The notes: generated from the sequence alone by a model not told the origin. Positions 20,024 through 29,294 are shown, counted from the first letter of the stretch. The stretch: DNA of 64,000 bases from Flavobacterium rakeshii (GCF_009741375.1 NZ_WOWP01000001.1:124001-188000), one strand, 5' to 3'. Made by a program: numbers and translations.

Positions 20024-20725
20024 ATGAAACTAAACTGTGTTGTTGTTGACGATAGCACAATTCATAGGATCACGATTGCCAAGCTCGTAAATGATCACCC
20101 AGATCTTAACCTGGTAGGTGATTTCTCTAATGCATCGGAAACACGGAATTGTATTCTAACCAAGCCTGTTGACCTTTTGTTCCTGGATATTGAAATGCCG
20201 GTTCAAAGCGGGTTTGATTTGCTTGACGGACTTAAAAAAAGACCGCAGATTATTGTGGTGTCCTCCAAGTCAGACTATGCCCTTAAGGCTTTCGACTATG
20301 CTGCTATCGATTATTTGCATAAACCCATAACCAAAGATCGTTTTAACAAGGCAGTACAAAAAGCACTCGACCTGCAAAGCCTTAAAAAAGAAAACACGGA
20401 AGACGACGGAGAGTTTATCTTTATTAAAAGTAACCTTAAAAACTTCAAGATATTTATTTCAAAAATCAAATGGATTGAAGCCTATGGTGACTATGTAAAG
20501 ATTATTACCGAAGAGGAAAACCACCTTGTACTCTCAACCATGAAATCTTTTGAAAACGAACTTCCTGACGACAAGTTTATGCGTGTACACAAGTCATTCA
20601 TTATAAACATTGACCGTGTAGAACGCTTTAACAGTAAATTTGCCGAAATAGGCCCTGTGAAAATACCACTAAGCAGGAACAAAAAAGAAGAACTGGCTAA
20701 AGCCCTTAACAAGGCTTCTTCTTAA
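20024..20725 (+). CDS. LytTR-family response regulator
   Basis: 233 aa. Receiver domain (1-120) with acidic pocket DD9-10, phosphoacceptor Asp55 in LLFLDIEMP, and a conserved Lys in HKPITKDRF. LytTR DNA-binding domain (about 130-230) has FIFIKSNLKNFKIFISKI, WIEAYGDYVKI and FMRVHKSFIINIDRVE, the usual landmarks. Such regulators normally pair with a 6-7TM sensor kinase, but none is adjacent, so this is an orphan regulator in this window. Its 3' end overlaps the priA 3' end by 4 bp. Confidence 0.92.
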   Translation: MKLNCVVVDDSTIHRITIAKLVNDHPDLNLVGDFSNASETRNCILTKPVDLLFLDIEMPVQSGFDLLDGLKKRPQIIVVSSKSDYALKAFDYAAIDYLHKPITKDRFNKAVQKALDLQSLKKENTEDDGEFIFIKSNLKNFKIFISKIKWIEAYGDYVKIITEEENHLVLSTMKSFENELPDDKFMRVHKSFIINIDRVERFNSKFAEIGPVKIPLSRNKKEELAKALNKASS

Positions 20726-23172
20726 TAAGGATCTACGTTAACCGAAACCCTTATTGACTTATACTGAGGTATTGCGTCAAAACTGTCCAGAATTTTTACT
20801 ATTGCTCTCTTGGTGCCCCAAATTGAATTACCCTGTGGCAATTTTATCATTATAGTACGTATGTACTCATTCCTTATTCTGCTTATAGCAGGCTCCTCGG
20901 GCCCCAACACCGGGATATTAAGGTTTTGCGACAATACATTATACAGCCACAACGCCCCATTTTTTAGTTTTTCATAATCCCTTTGCTTTAAGGTTAGCCT
21001 TATTAACCTATAAAACGGCGGATATTTAAAGTTATGCCTTTCATACACCTGCTCTTTATACATGGCAGGATAATCATTATCTGTTACCTGCTGGATTATA
21101 TTGTGTAACGGATTATAGGTTTGTATAAGTACCTTCCCCCTTACATCTTTACGCCCTGCCCTGCCGGCAACCTGTACCATCATTTGGTAAGCTCTTTCAA
21201 AAGCCCTGAAATCAGGCTGATACAGCATATTATCGGCATTTAGTATTCCTACCAGGCTCACATTATCAAAATGAAGCCCTTTGGCAAGCATTTGCGTACC
21301 TACCAGTATATCTATCTCCCTGTTTTTAAAGGCATCTATTATTTTTTCGTAACCAAATTTACCACGCGTGGTATCCTGATCCATTCGCCATACATTTTTT
21401 GTAGGAAATAAACCTTTCAGCTCCATTTCAATTTGCTCGGTACCGAAGCCTTTAGTAGACAAATCGGTTGAATGACACTGATGGCAGTGTGTAGGGTTAG
21501 CAATATTATAACCGCAGTAATGGCAACGCAACTGGTTTTTAAACTTATAGTAGGTTAAACTCACATCACACTGCGGGCATTGTGGCACGTGTCCGCACGC
21601 CATACATTCAACCCAAGGAGAATACCCCCTCCTGTTCTGGAAAAGTATAACCTGCCTGCCCTCACTAAGCGCTTCGGCAATAGCCTCATTTAGGGTATCG
21701 CTAAAATGCCCCGTCATTCGCTTGCGTTTGTACTTATCCTTTATATCCACCAAAACTATTTCGGGCGGTAATACCTTACCGTAACGTTCGGTTAGCTGTA
21801 CATAACCATACTTACCTCCTGTAGCATTGTAATAGGTTTCTATACCCGGTGTAGCCGAACCCAGTAGCACTTTAGCATCATACATACCTGCAAGCACTAT
21901 GGCTGCATCGCGAGCATGATAACGCGGCGCCGGATCCTGTTGTTTAAACGTTTGCTCATGCTCCTCATCAATCACAATAAGCCCAAGGTCATTAAACGGC
22001 AGGAATAAAGCCGACCTCGCCCCTATTATTACACGGGCTTTCTCTGAATCTTCCAGCACCTGCTGCCAGGTCTCTATACGTTCGTTATTGGTGTATTTGG
22101 AGTGAAATACCGCAACCTGATTACCAAAGTAAGCTGTTAGCCTTACTACCAGTTGGGTTGTAAGTGCAATTTCGGGTAAGAGGTATAGCACCTGTTTACC
22201 ACTTTTTATAAACTCTTCAATGAGTTTAATATATATTTCGGTTTTACCGCTGGAGGTGATACCATGCAGCAGTGTTACCTGAAAGGTATCAAAACTTTGT
22301 TTAACCGACTCAAAAGCTTCCTGCTGTTTGTCACTCAACTGAAAGCCCGAATTATCATCTTTCTCAAACTGAATACGATCTTCCTCAAGAATATATTCTT
22401 CAAAAACACCTTTATCTACCAGTGATTTTATTACAGCTGCCGATGTGCCCGACTCCTCGGTAAACTGTTTTTTGCTTATCGGTTTTTTATCTCTTGCCTG
22501 CAACTGGAAGTAATACATTACCGCGTCCCTTTGTTTTTGAGAACGCGACAGCAACTCCATAAGTCCGCTTAACTGATCCTGCTGTAAAAGTTCCTGTGGC
22601 ATCCTGATATAGCGAATGGTTTTAGGCTTATACTTTTCGTTTATTTCCTCCTGTAGTGAAATAGCATTTTTAGCTATCAGCTTATTGATTACCGGAAGCG
22701 TTGTTTTTTTATTAAGGATAGCCGACACTTCCTGCACTTTTAATGCCGATTGTTTTTGCAATGCTTCATACACCAGGTATTCGTCGTCAGAAAGTTGGGT
22801 ATCGCTAACATCAAAATCCTTTTTAGAGGTAATAAGCGTTTCACTCTCCAGTAAGAAACCACTTGGCATAGCCGACTTATATACATCACCTATATTACAC
22901 ATGTAGTAAGAAGCTATCCAGTCCCAGTGCTTTAGTTGGGTTTCGGTAACAATAGGAAAATCATCCAATATTTGGTGAATTTCTTTTGCCTGATATAACT
23001 GTGGCGGATTTTGGTGTAGGTCGGTCACCAGTCCGGTATAAATCTTATTACGTCCAAACGGAACCGCCACACGCATCCCTTTTTTAATAAAACCATACTC
23101 AGCCTCGTTTATGGCATAGGTAAAAGGTTTTGGCAGAGATAATGGTAAAATTACTTCTATAAAAAAGGGCAT
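20722..23172 (-). CDS. priA: Primosomal protein N' (replication restart helicase PriA)
   Basis: 816 aa. PriA recognises stalled forks and reloads the replicative helicase. Helicase motif I is HGITSSGKTEIYI, motif II is DEEH (VIDEEHEQTFKQQ), and the zinc-binding region has the expected eight cysteines (CMAC, CPQC, CHYC, CHQC). C-terminal helicase motifs RAGRKD and DPY end complete the family pattern. Convergent with the LytTR gene. Confidence 0.96.
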   Translation of the reverse strand: MPFFIEVILPLSLPKPFTYAINEAEYGFIKKGMRVAVPFGRNKIYTGLVTDLHQNPPQLYQAKEIHQILDDFPIVTETQLKHWDWIASYYMCNIGDVYKSAMPSGFLLESETLITSKKDFDVSDTQLSDDEYLVYEALQKQSALKVQEVSAILNKKTTLPVINKLIAKNAISLQEEINEKYKPKTIRYIRMPQELLQQDQLSGLMELLSRSQKQRDAVMYYFQLQARDKKPISKKQFTEESGTSAAVIKSLVDKGVFEEYILEEDRIQFEKDDNSGFQLSDKQQEAFESVKQSFDTFQVTLLHGITSSGKTEIYIKLIEEFIKSGKQVLYLLPEIALTTQLVVRLTAYFGNQVAVFHSKYTNNERIETWQQVLEDSEKARVIIGARSALFLPFNDLGLIVIDEEHEQTFKQQDPAPRYHARDAAIVLAGMYDAKVLLGSATPGIETYYNATGGKYGYVQLTERYGKVLPPEIVLVDIKDKYKRKRMTGHFSDTLNEAIAEALSEGRQVILFQNRRGYSPWVECMACGHVPQCPQCDVSLTYYKFKNQLRCHYCGYNIANPTHCHQCHSTDLSTKGFGTEQIEMELKGLFPTKNVWRMDQDTTRGKFGYEKIIDAFKNREIDILVGTQMLAKGLHFDNVSLVGILNADNMLYQPDFRAFERAYQMMVQVAGRAGRKDVRGKVLIQTYNPLHNIIQQVTDNDYPAMYKEQVYERHNFKYPPFYRLIRLTLKQRDYEKLKNGALWLYNVLSQNLNIPVLGPEEPAISRIRNEYIRTIMIKLPQGNSIWGTKRAIVKILDSFDAIPQYKSIRVSVNVDPY

Positions 23173-23197
23173 ACAGGCTTATAATTAGATTTGAATA

Positions 23198-23205
23198 CAA
23201 ATATA
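23198..23205 (-). promoter_or_regulatory. -7 promoter box for priA
   Basis: TATATTTG on the minus strand, 25 bp before the priA ATG; no good -33 match. Confidence 0.45.
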
Positions 23206-23310
23206 AAACAACTGGATATATATTAAGCCTTTCGGTATTGAGATTCCTCCCTCCGCATCAGAAGAACAAATTCAGCGTCATTCACAGATGAAACAAAACA
23301 TCATTAAATA

Positions 23311-23339
23311 AAAAAACACTCCGTTATGGAGTGTTTTTT
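23311..23339. terminator. Terminator after the DUF2147 gene (bidirectional shape)
   Basis: Stem AAAAAACACTCC / GGAGTGTTTTTT, loop GTTAT. It lies 20 bp past the stop at 23360 on the minus strand. Confidence 0.88.
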
Positions 23340-23359
23340 TATTGTATTTGTTTTCAATA

Positions 23360-23788
23360 TTATTTTACTCTGTGCCATGTTTGAGAACGACCTATAAATG
23401 AAAATCCAAGATACCCTCTTACATCAAGCTTATCGTTTCCGTCAAGCTTAATAGTACAACTGTATGTTTTACCTTTATTAGGATCCAGAATATCGCCATC
23501 GGTATATTCATCACCGTCTTTCTCTAATCCTTTTATGATTACAAGTCCAAGTATTGGCTTGTCTTTATCACTGCCTTTACACTTTGTACACTTGGCATCT
23601 TTTTTTGCCGGGTTAAGTATTTCTACCACTTTACCGTAAACCTTACCGTCTTTTTCATAAATCTCAACGATAGATTTTTCTTCACCGGTTTCATCGTCAA
23701 TGGTTTTCCACTTTCCGGTTACCTGAGCACCAGCCGAAAATATTCCGGCAATAGCAACAAACAATACTGTTAAAAAGTACTTCTTCAT
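23360..23788 (-). CDS. DUF2147 family secreted protein
   Basis: 142 aa from the ATG at 23788 (MKKYFLTVLFVA); a GTG three codons upstream gives a poorer start. Signal peptide ends near SAGAQ. The mature part starts VTGKWKTIDDETGEEKSIVEIYEKDGKVYGKV and ends SFIGRSQTWHRV, the DUF2147 pattern, a lipocalin-like envelope fold of unknown role. An extra CTKCKG segment with two cysteines sits mid-protein. Last gene of the run nadC, yihY-like, DUF2147. Confidence 0.85.
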   Translation of the reverse strand: MKKYFLTVLFVAIAGIFSAGAQVTGKWKTIDDETGEEKSIVEIYEKDGKVYGKVVEILNPAKKDAKCTKCKGSDKDKPILGLVIIKGLEKDGDEYTDGDILDPNKGKTYSCTIKLDGNDKLDVRGYLGFSFIGRSQTWHRVK

Positions 23789-23809
23789 AAAAAACACGTT
23801 TAATTTTTA

Positions 23810-24736
23810 CTAAATATATAAATTTTTCCTTTTTAATTTATGAATTAACGCATTTAATTCGAATCCTAATAAAAGAATAAAACAGTTAATCCATATATAC
23901 AGCATAAGTACAAGAAGCGTACCAATTGCTCCATACAACTGGTTGTACTGGGCAAATCTTATAACATAAATACCAAATACATAAGAGGTTATAACAAACA
24001 GTATGGTTGTAAAAACCGAACCATAACTAAAAAAAGCAGCTCCTTTGGTTTCTTTTGCAGCAAACTTAAACAGCATAGAAGTAATGGTTAGTACCATAAG
24101 CACCAGGAAGATATACTTACCTATTTCAAGATATATCACATCATCACTAAGCAACCCTCTGCTTTTAAGCTGGGCTATAATTACCTGAAGGATAACAATT
24201 GCCGCTACCGTTACTAAAAGTATTGTAGAAAGCACAAGCGACAGCCCTATAGCAAGGGCATACTGCCTAAAGAAACTACGTTTAATGGTAATGTGCAGTG
24301 ACGACTGAAATCCGCTTAATATAGCGTTCATTCCGTTTGACATAAGCAGTATAGCCAAGAGTATACCCGTGGAAAGCAGGCTACTATAACTGTTTTGCAT
24401 AATATCTTCCAGTATGGACTCAACAGCACTAAAGGTATTAGGCGGTACGTTTTCGCGTACAAAATCCATAAAGTCGTCCCTAAAACCCTCTATTGGAATT
24501 TGTGATATAAGATTAAGAATAAAAAGAGCAAACGGAAACAGCGACATAAAAAAGCTGAATGCAATAGCACCGGCACGGTAAGACACATCGCCTTTTACAA
24601 TACCGGTTATATAAAGCTCTGTAAGGTGATAAAGCGTTAATCCCTCTCCCCATGGCAGCTTGATACTTTTACCAAGCCTTACCAAATATTTAAGAACAGG
24701 GATACGCTCCAGTTTATGTTCCAGTTCTACCGACAT
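23810..24736 (-). CDS. YihY/UPF0761-type inner-membrane protein
   Basis: 308 aa with about six hydrophobic segments. The family block is SYRAGAIAFSFFMSLFPFALFIL (about 55-77), and later YGAIGTLLVLMLYIWINCFILLLGFELNA. The family was once called ribonuclease BN, a name now considered wrong; its function is unknown. Its start codon overlaps the nadC stop (TAATG), showing translational coupling. Confidence 0.9.
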   Translation of the reverse strand: MSVELEHKLERIPVLKYLVRLGKSIKLPWGEGLTLYHLTELYITGIVKGDVSYRAGAIAFSFFMSLFPFALFILNLISQIPIEGFRDDFMDFVRENVPPNTFSAVESILEDIMQNSYSSLLSTGILLAILLMSNGMNAILSGFQSSLHITIKRSFFRQYALAIGLSLVLSTILLVTVAAIVILQVIIAQLKSRGLLSDDVIYLEIGKYIFLVLMVLTITSMLFKFAAKETKGAAFFSYGSVFTTILFVITSYVFGIYVIRFAQYNQLYGAIGTLLVLMLYIWINCFILLLGFELNALIHKLKRKNLYI

Positions 24737-25593
24737 TAAAATGCTTTTAAACTAAGGTCTAAATTGTAAATTGAATGGGTTAATGCACCCGATGATATGT
24801 AGTTAACACCACAATCGGCATAATGACGCATGGTGTCTTCGTTTATACCTCCCGATGATTCTGTTTGGCAATAGTTACCTATAAGCTCTACCGCCTCACG
24901 TGTTTGTTTATAGTCGAAATTATCCAGCAATATACGATGCACTCCCGGATTAGATATTATTTCGCGAACCTCATCAAGATCACGAGCCTCTACAATTATT
25001 TTCAGATCAAGATTATTCGCTTTTAAATACTCGTGTGTTTTGGTAATTGCCTGAGTGATTCCGCCAGCAAAGTCAATATGGTTATCTTTTAGCATTACCA
25101 TATCATACAGCGCAAAACGGTGGTTTTCACCTCCGCCTATTTTCACGGCCCATTTCTCTATGGCGCGTATTCCCGGAGTGGTTTTACGGGTATCAAGCAC
25201 CTTGGTTCCTGTACCCTCCAGTATATCTACATACTTTTTAGTCTTGGTAGCAATGGCACTCATACGCTGCATGGCATTAAGCACCAGTCTTTCAGCTTTT
25301 AAGATAGACTGTGAACTCCCCGAAACATGAAAGGCCACATCGCCATATTTTACAGGTGTACCATCCTGTAAAAACACCTCTATTTCAAGGTTTGGATCTA
25401 CATAGGCAAATACCTGCTTAGCGAAGTCTACCCCTGCCAGTATACCGTTATCTTTTACCAGTAGTTTGGCACGCCCTGTAGCGGTTGCCGGGATACAGGC
25501 AAGCGAACTGTGGTCGCCGTCACCTACATCTTCCCTAATGGCATTGGTAATAATTATATCGAGTTCTTTTTGAAATTGAATATCCGAAATCAT
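24736..25593 (-). CDS. nadC: Nicotinate-nucleotide pyrophosphorylase (carboxylating)
   Basis: 285 aa. NadC turns quinolinate and PRPP into nicotinate mononucleotide in de novo NAD synthesis. Visible features: EDVGDGDHSS, ERLVLNAMQRMSAIAT, DTRKTTPGIRAIEKWAV with substrate-binding basic residues, GGGENHRFALYDMVMLKDNH, and the C-terminal glycine-rich SSGGI. Full length. Overlaps the YihY gene by 1 bp. Confidence 0.96.
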   Translation of the reverse strand: MISDIQFQKELDIIITNAIREDVGDGDHSSLACIPATATGRAKLLVKDNGILAGVDFAKQVFAYVDPNLEIEVFLQDGTPVKYGDVAFHVSGSSQSILKAERLVLNAMQRMSAIATKTKKYVDILEGTGTKVLDTRKTTPGIRAIEKWAVKIGGGENHRFALYDMVMLKDNHIDFAGGITQAITKTHEYLKANNLDLKIIVEARDLDEVREIISNPGVHRILLDNFDYKQTREAVELIGNYCQTESSGGINEDTMRHYADCGVNYISSGALTHSIYNLDLSLKAF

Positions 25594-25680
25594 GTGTATT
25601 TATTATAGTATTGCTAAAGTAGTGGTTTTTTTCGGGAAATGGAAAGGAATGTTTGCAGTGGTAACGTAAGGGTAATTTTC

Positions 25681-25688
25681 TATATTTG
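25681..25688 (+). promoter_or_regulatory. -7 promoter box before the membrane-protein triplet
   Basis: TATATTTG 26 bp upstream of the ATG at 25715; a TTTG lies at 25652-25655, farther than the ideal spacing. Confidence 0.45.
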
Positions 25689-25714
25689 CTTTATAACCAT
25701 ACTTACCACACCAA

Positions 25715-26209
25715 ATGCAAAACCTACTTAACGAGCAAGACTTTGTAAAACCTGTAAAATACAACCCGTGGAAATGGTTTATTACCTGCTATGGGATTTT
25801 ATTTGTTTTAGTAGCTGCACAAACTTATTCACGATATATTATACCATATAGCAGCAAATGGTATGGCTTTTATACCGTTAGTATGATGTTTGTGGTATTA
25901 GGTATTATTAGCGCTCCGTTTATTATGGTTTTTGGTAAAAAAGATACCATTTATCATACCAACTACCCCACACTTATTACTGCCATTACCATAATGCTGT
26001 TTAACTCGTGGTTTTTTATTGTATTACGCCGAAATATTCATGAAGCTTTACGTAGTGAAGATTTCACACCCATACTACCCGGACACTTTTTAAAATCAGA
26101 TGATTTTCGGGCATTACTGGTTTTTATGATTTATGCCGTAGTGTCGTTCATTATTATTTTCTTTATTGTAAGACACAAACGTAAAAAAGCATTAAAAACT
26201 GAAATGTAA
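25715..26209 (+). CDS. Small four-TM membrane protein, copy 1 of a tandem family
   Basis: 164 aa with hydrophobic segments at about 22-40, 53-73, 88-105 and 129-151, and a basic tail (RHKRKKALK). I do not recognise a named family. It is a close paralogue of the gene at 26700: long identical stretches include NEQDFVKPVKYNPWKWFITC and the FVVRHKRKK-like tail. The next gene, 3 bp downstream, shares only the short N-terminal pattern. Function unknown; probably translated from one transcript with the next two. Confidence 0.8.
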   Translation: MQNLLNEQDFVKPVKYNPWKWFITCYGILFVLVAAQTYSRYIIPYSSKWYGFYTVSMMFVVLGIISAPFIMVFGKKDTIYHTNYPTLITAITIMLFNSWFFIVLRRNIHEALRSEDFTPILPGHFLKSDDFRALLVFMIYAVVSFIIIFFIVRHKRKKALKTEM

Positions 26210-26212
26210 AAA

Positions 26213-26692
26213 ATGGAAGATTTAATTAAAGAAGAAGAGTTTACTAAAGATTCCGAACCCAGCTTATGGAATCAATATAAAACTTTCAACATAATAGCTG
26301 CTTCATTACCTTTTATAGGCATTTTAATTGAGTATATCCTATATAAATCAAACCAAACTTCTGATATTGAACTTACTAGTTATTGGTCGGTTTTACTATT
26401 TATCTTATTGCCGTTTGTTGCTGTTTTTTCAAAAAAATACAGTTTAAAACTCTCTTACTCTAAACTGTTGCATGTACTCACTAACTTAGCTATTTGCTTT
26501 TATGTGCCGTTTATAATTTTAAAAATAATAAGTTATTATTTGGGTAACGATTCGTTTATTCAAGTTACAGGATCTCTTTTATCTGAAATAATTATAAATG
26601 TACTGCTTATGCAGTTTATTGCATTTTTTGATTCGTTAATCCTTCATTTGATTATTGCTTTTATAAACACTGTAACCAAACCAAAAAACTAA
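26213..26692 (+). CDS. Small four-TM membrane protein, divergent middle member
   Basis: 159 aa. The N-terminus MEDLIKEEEF parallels MNDLINEQDF of the third copy; the rest is divergent but keeps four hydrophobic segments (about 27-45, 57-73, 85-107, 121-150). It lacks the basic C-terminal tail of its neighbours. Lies between the two near-identical paralogues with 3 bp and 7 bp gaps. Function unknown. Confidence 0.75.
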   Translation: MEDLIKEEEFTKDSEPSLWNQYKTFNIIAASLPFIGILIEYILYKSNQTSDIELTSYWSVLLFILLPFVAVFSKKYSLKLSYSKLLHVLTNLAICFYVPFIILKIISYYLGNDSFIQVTGSLLSEIIINVLLMQFIAFFDSLILHLIIAFINTVTKPKN

Positions 26693-26699
26693 TCGCTTT

Positions 26700-27203
26700 A
26701 TGAACGATTTAATTAACGAGCAAGATTTTGTAAAACCTGTAAAGTACAACCCGTGGAAATGGTTTATTACCTGTTATGGGATTTTATTTGTTTTAGTCGC
26801 TGTACAAACTTATTCACGATATATTATACCATATAGCAGCAAATGGTATAGCTTTTATAGAGTTAGTATGATGTTTGTGGCATCAGGTATTATTATTGCT
26901 CCGTTTATTATGGTTTTTGGTAAAAAAGATACTATTTACCATACCAACTACCCCACGCTTGTCACTTCCATAGCCATAATGCTGTTTAACTCGTGGTTTT
27001 TTATTGTATTACACCGTAATATTTATGAAGCTATTAAACTAAATGACTTTTCTCTACTCCTGCCGGGATACTTTTTTAGAAGATTAGATTTTACAGGATT
27101 ACTATTTTTAATGGCTTATGGAGCTGTGTCGTTCATTATTATTTTCTTTATTGTAAGACACAAACGTAAAAAAGCATCAAAAACATTTAAAGCACATAAC
27201 TAA
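26700..27203 (+). CDS. Small four-TM membrane protein, copy 2 of a tandem family
   Basis: 167 aa, near-duplicate of the protein at 25715. Similarity is highest in residues 5-85 and in the C-terminal SFIIIFFIVRHKRKKA; the loop at about 108-130 is strongly diverged (KLNDFSLLLPGYFFRRLDF against RSEDFTPILPGHFLKSDDF). This suggests recent duplication followed by change in one loop. Function unknown. Confidence 0.8.
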   Translation: MNDLINEQDFVKPVKYNPWKWFITCYGILFVLVAVQTYSRYIIPYSSKWYSFYRVSMMFVASGIIIAPFIMVFGKKDTIYHTNYPTLVTSIAIMLFNSWFFIVLHRNIYEAIKLNDFSLLLPGYFFRRLDFTGLLFLMAYGAVSFIIIFFIVRHKRKKASKTFKAHN

Positions 27204-27240
27204 GTTTTCTCATCTAAATAACAGCTTCGGCTTAACTTTG

Positions 27241-27248
27241 TATCTTTG
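27241..27248 (+). promoter_or_regulatory. -7 promoter box for rlmH
   Basis: TATCTTTG 21 bp before the rlmH ATG; -33 not recognisable. Confidence 0.5.
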
Positions 27249-27269
27249 CCGTTTTAAGCCATATACCCT

Positions 27270-27743
27270 ATGAACATTAAGCTACTCGCTATAGGCAAAA
27301 CCGATAACAAATCCCTGCAAACTCTTATAGACGATTACACTAAGAGGTTATCGTTTTATGTAAAGTTTGATTTGGAAATTATCCCCGACATCAAAAACGT
27401 AAAGAACCTGAGCGAGGCACAGCAAAAGGAAAAAGAGGGCGAACTTATACTATCCAAACTTTCGGCTACCGATCAGCTTATATTACTGGACGAAAACGGA
27501 AAAACCTTTACCAGTATGAAGTTTGCCGACGAATTGCAAAAGAAAATGAATTCGGGCGTTAAGACTTTAGTATATGTTATTGGCGGACCTTATGGTTTTT
27601 CAGATGCCGTTTACAGTAAGGCTCAGGGTAAAGTGTCACTATCGTCCATGACCTTTAGCCATCAAATGGTACGTCTTTTCTTTATAGAACAACTATACCG
27701 TGGCTTTACCATTTTAAGAAATGAACCTTATCATCATCAGTAA
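27270..27743 (+). CDS. rlmH: 23S rRNA (pseudouridine1915-N3)-methyltransferase RlmH
   Basis: 157 aa, full length SPOUT methyltransferase that methylates pseudouridine 1915 in helix 69 of 23S rRNA. Starts MNIKLLAIGKTDNKSLQTL. The SAM-binding trefoil knot is seen in YVIGGPYGFS and the C-terminal SLSSMTFSHQMVRLFFIEQL, ending YHHQ. Convergent with folP. Confidence 0.96.
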   Translation: MNIKLLAIGKTDNKSLQTLIDDYTKRLSFYVKFDLEIIPDIKNVKNLSEAQQKEKEGELILSKLSATDQLILLDENGKTFTSMKFADELQKKMNSGVKTLVYVIGGPYGFSDAVYSKAQGKVSLSSMTFSHQMVRLFFIEQLYRGFTILRNEPYHHQ

Positions 27744-27779
27744 TAGTTAATTTGTTTATTTGAACACTCTCCATAAAGT

Positions 27780-28601
27780 TTAACCCAGTGTTTTAAACAG
27801 CTTCACTGTTTCTACCGCTTCCTTCACATCGTGTACCCTTAAAATATTGGCACCTTTGGTTAGTGCAACCATGTTTAGTGCTGTAGTTCCGTTTAAGGCT
27901 TCCTGCGGAGTGATCCCCAGCAGTTTGTATATCATGGACTTTCGTGACAGTCCTGCCAGTATAGGCAATTCAGTCATTTTAAACAGTTCCATTTTATTAA
28001 GTACTTCATAGTTTTGCTGTAATGTTTTGGCAAAACCAAACCCGGGATCTATCACTATATCATCAATACCATAACTACGGGCTTCGGCTACCTTTTGGGA
28101 AAAGTACAACAGCATTTCCTTTATAATGTCATCATAGTCGGTTAGCTTAACCATATCCTGCGGAGTACCACGCATGTGCATCATAATGTAAGGTACTTTT
28201 AGTTCGCCTACCGTTTGTATCATTTTATCGTCCAGGCTACCGGCAGCAATATCGTTTACAATAGCAGCACCCGCCTCAACCGCTGCTTTGGCTACCTTAG
28301 CCCTAAACGTATCTACAGAGATTATCGCCTCCGGAAAATGCTTTAAAACCAGCTCTACAGCAGGCACCATGCGTGCCAGTTCTTCCTCCTCACTTACAAA
28401 CTCGGCATTAGGTTTAGTAGAATATGCTCCTAAATCAATAAAATCGGCTCCTTCACTCAAAATACGGGCTGCCTGTCGGGTAAACTCGGCTTCAGCCTTA
28501 TACTTCCCTCCGTCAAAAAACGAATCAGGGGTACAGTTTAAAATCCCCATAACTTTGGGTTGTGTCAAATCTATTAGCCTGCCTTTGCAATTGATGGTCA
28601 T
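27780..28601 (-). CDS. folP: Dihydropteroate synthase
   Basis: 273 aa. FolP condenses p-aminobenzoate with dihydropterin pyrophosphate in folate synthesis and is the sulfonamide target. Signatures: MGILNCTPDSFFDGGKY (about 18-34), DLGAYSTKPNA, the second pterin-binding block SVDTFRAKVAKAAVEAGA, DPGFGFAKT and LAGLSRKSMI. Divergent from the DUF1599 gene, a common flavobacterial arrangement. Confidence 0.96.
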   Translation of the reverse strand: MTINCKGRLIDLTQPKVMGILNCTPDSFFDGGKYKAEAEFTRQAARILSEGADFIDLGAYSTKPNAEFVSEEEELARMVPAVELVLKHFPEAIISVDTFRAKVAKAAVEAGAAIVNDIAAGSLDDKMIQTVGELKVPYIMMHMRGTPQDMVKLTDYDDIIKEMLLYFSQKVAEARSYGIDDIVIDPGFGFAKTLQQNYEVLNKMELFKMTELPILAGLSRKSMIYKLLGITPQEALNGTTALNMVALTKGANILRVHDVKEAVETVKLFKTLG

Positions 28602-28630
28602 ATTTACACGGTATTATTAAAAAAGCGCCT

Positions 28631-28660
28631 TTGGGAGTTGGGGGCTTTTTAGTACATTTG
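28631..28660 (+). promoter_or_regulatory. Promoter of the DUF1599 gene
   Basis: TTG (28631-28633), exactly 19 bases, TACATTTG (28653-28660): consensus Bacteroidota promoter, 28 bp before the ATG. Confidence 0.7.
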
Positions 28661-28688
28661 AAAAAATTTCAAGCAAATATACACCGAA

Positions 28689-29231
28689 ATGAGGAATACT
28701 TCTCAGGAATACGACAACGTAATTGCCCACTGCAGGCAACTGTACATAAACAAAATGAAGGATTATGGCAGCGCATGGCGCATTTTACGCCTGCCTTCAC
28801 TTACCGATCAGATTTTTATTAAGGCGCAACGAATCAGAAGCCTTCAGGAAAATGAAACCCGTAAGATAAACGAAGGGGAAGCGTCTGAATTTATTGGGAT
28901 TATCAACTATTCCATCATGGCACTTATCCAGATTGACCTTGGCATTGCAGAGCAACCCGATCTTGATGTAGATACAGCTACCAGGCTATATGACGAAAAG
29001 GTAGCCCTTACCAAAGAACTGATGGAAGCCAAAAACCATGACTATGGTGAGGCTTGGCGTGATATGAGGGTAAGCTCCCTAACCGACCTTATTTTACAAA
29101 AAGTACTTCGTGTAAAGCAAATTGAAGACAATAAAGGTAAAACCTTAGTGTCTGAAGGGATAGATGCCAATTATCAGGATATGATAAACTATTCGGTTTT
29201 TGCCCTAATCCACATGAAAGCACACCAATAA
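28689..29231 (+). CDS. DUF1599 protein with two tandem repeats
   Basis: 180 aa made of two copies of one domain. Copy 1 (about 8-85) contains KMKDYGSAWRILRLPSLTD and copy 2 (about 95-178) KNHDYGEAWRDMRVSSLTD; both continue with QxxRxxxIxxxE and end in a helix with INYS.xALI. The domain is known from Bacteroidota and some phages as a nucleotide-modification-associated domain; its activity is not established. Adjacent to folP and the DoxX-like gene, as in related genomes. Confidence 0.88.
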   Translation: MRNTSQEYDNVIAHCRQLYINKMKDYGSAWRILRLPSLTDQIFIKAQRIRSLQENETRKINEGEASEFIGIINYSIMALIQIDLGIAEQPDLDVDTATRLYDEKVALTKELMEAKNHDYGEAWRDMRVSSLTDLILQKVLRVKQIEDNKGKTLVSEGIDANYQDMINYSVFALIHMKAHQ

Positions 29232-29264
29232 CAACTCATTAACAAATAGAAGGAACATATCTTT

Positions 29265-29272
29265 TATTTTTG
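29265..29272 (+). promoter_or_regulatory. -7 promoter box for the DoxX-like gene
   Basis: TATTTTTG 22 bp before the ATG at 29295. Confidence 0.4.
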
Positions 29273-29294
29273 AGGAAAACTATACCATACTATC

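Noticed and set aside
23810..24736. Ribonuclease BN
   Set aside because: Historic misnaming of the YihY family; the sequence is a membrane protein with no nuclease motif.
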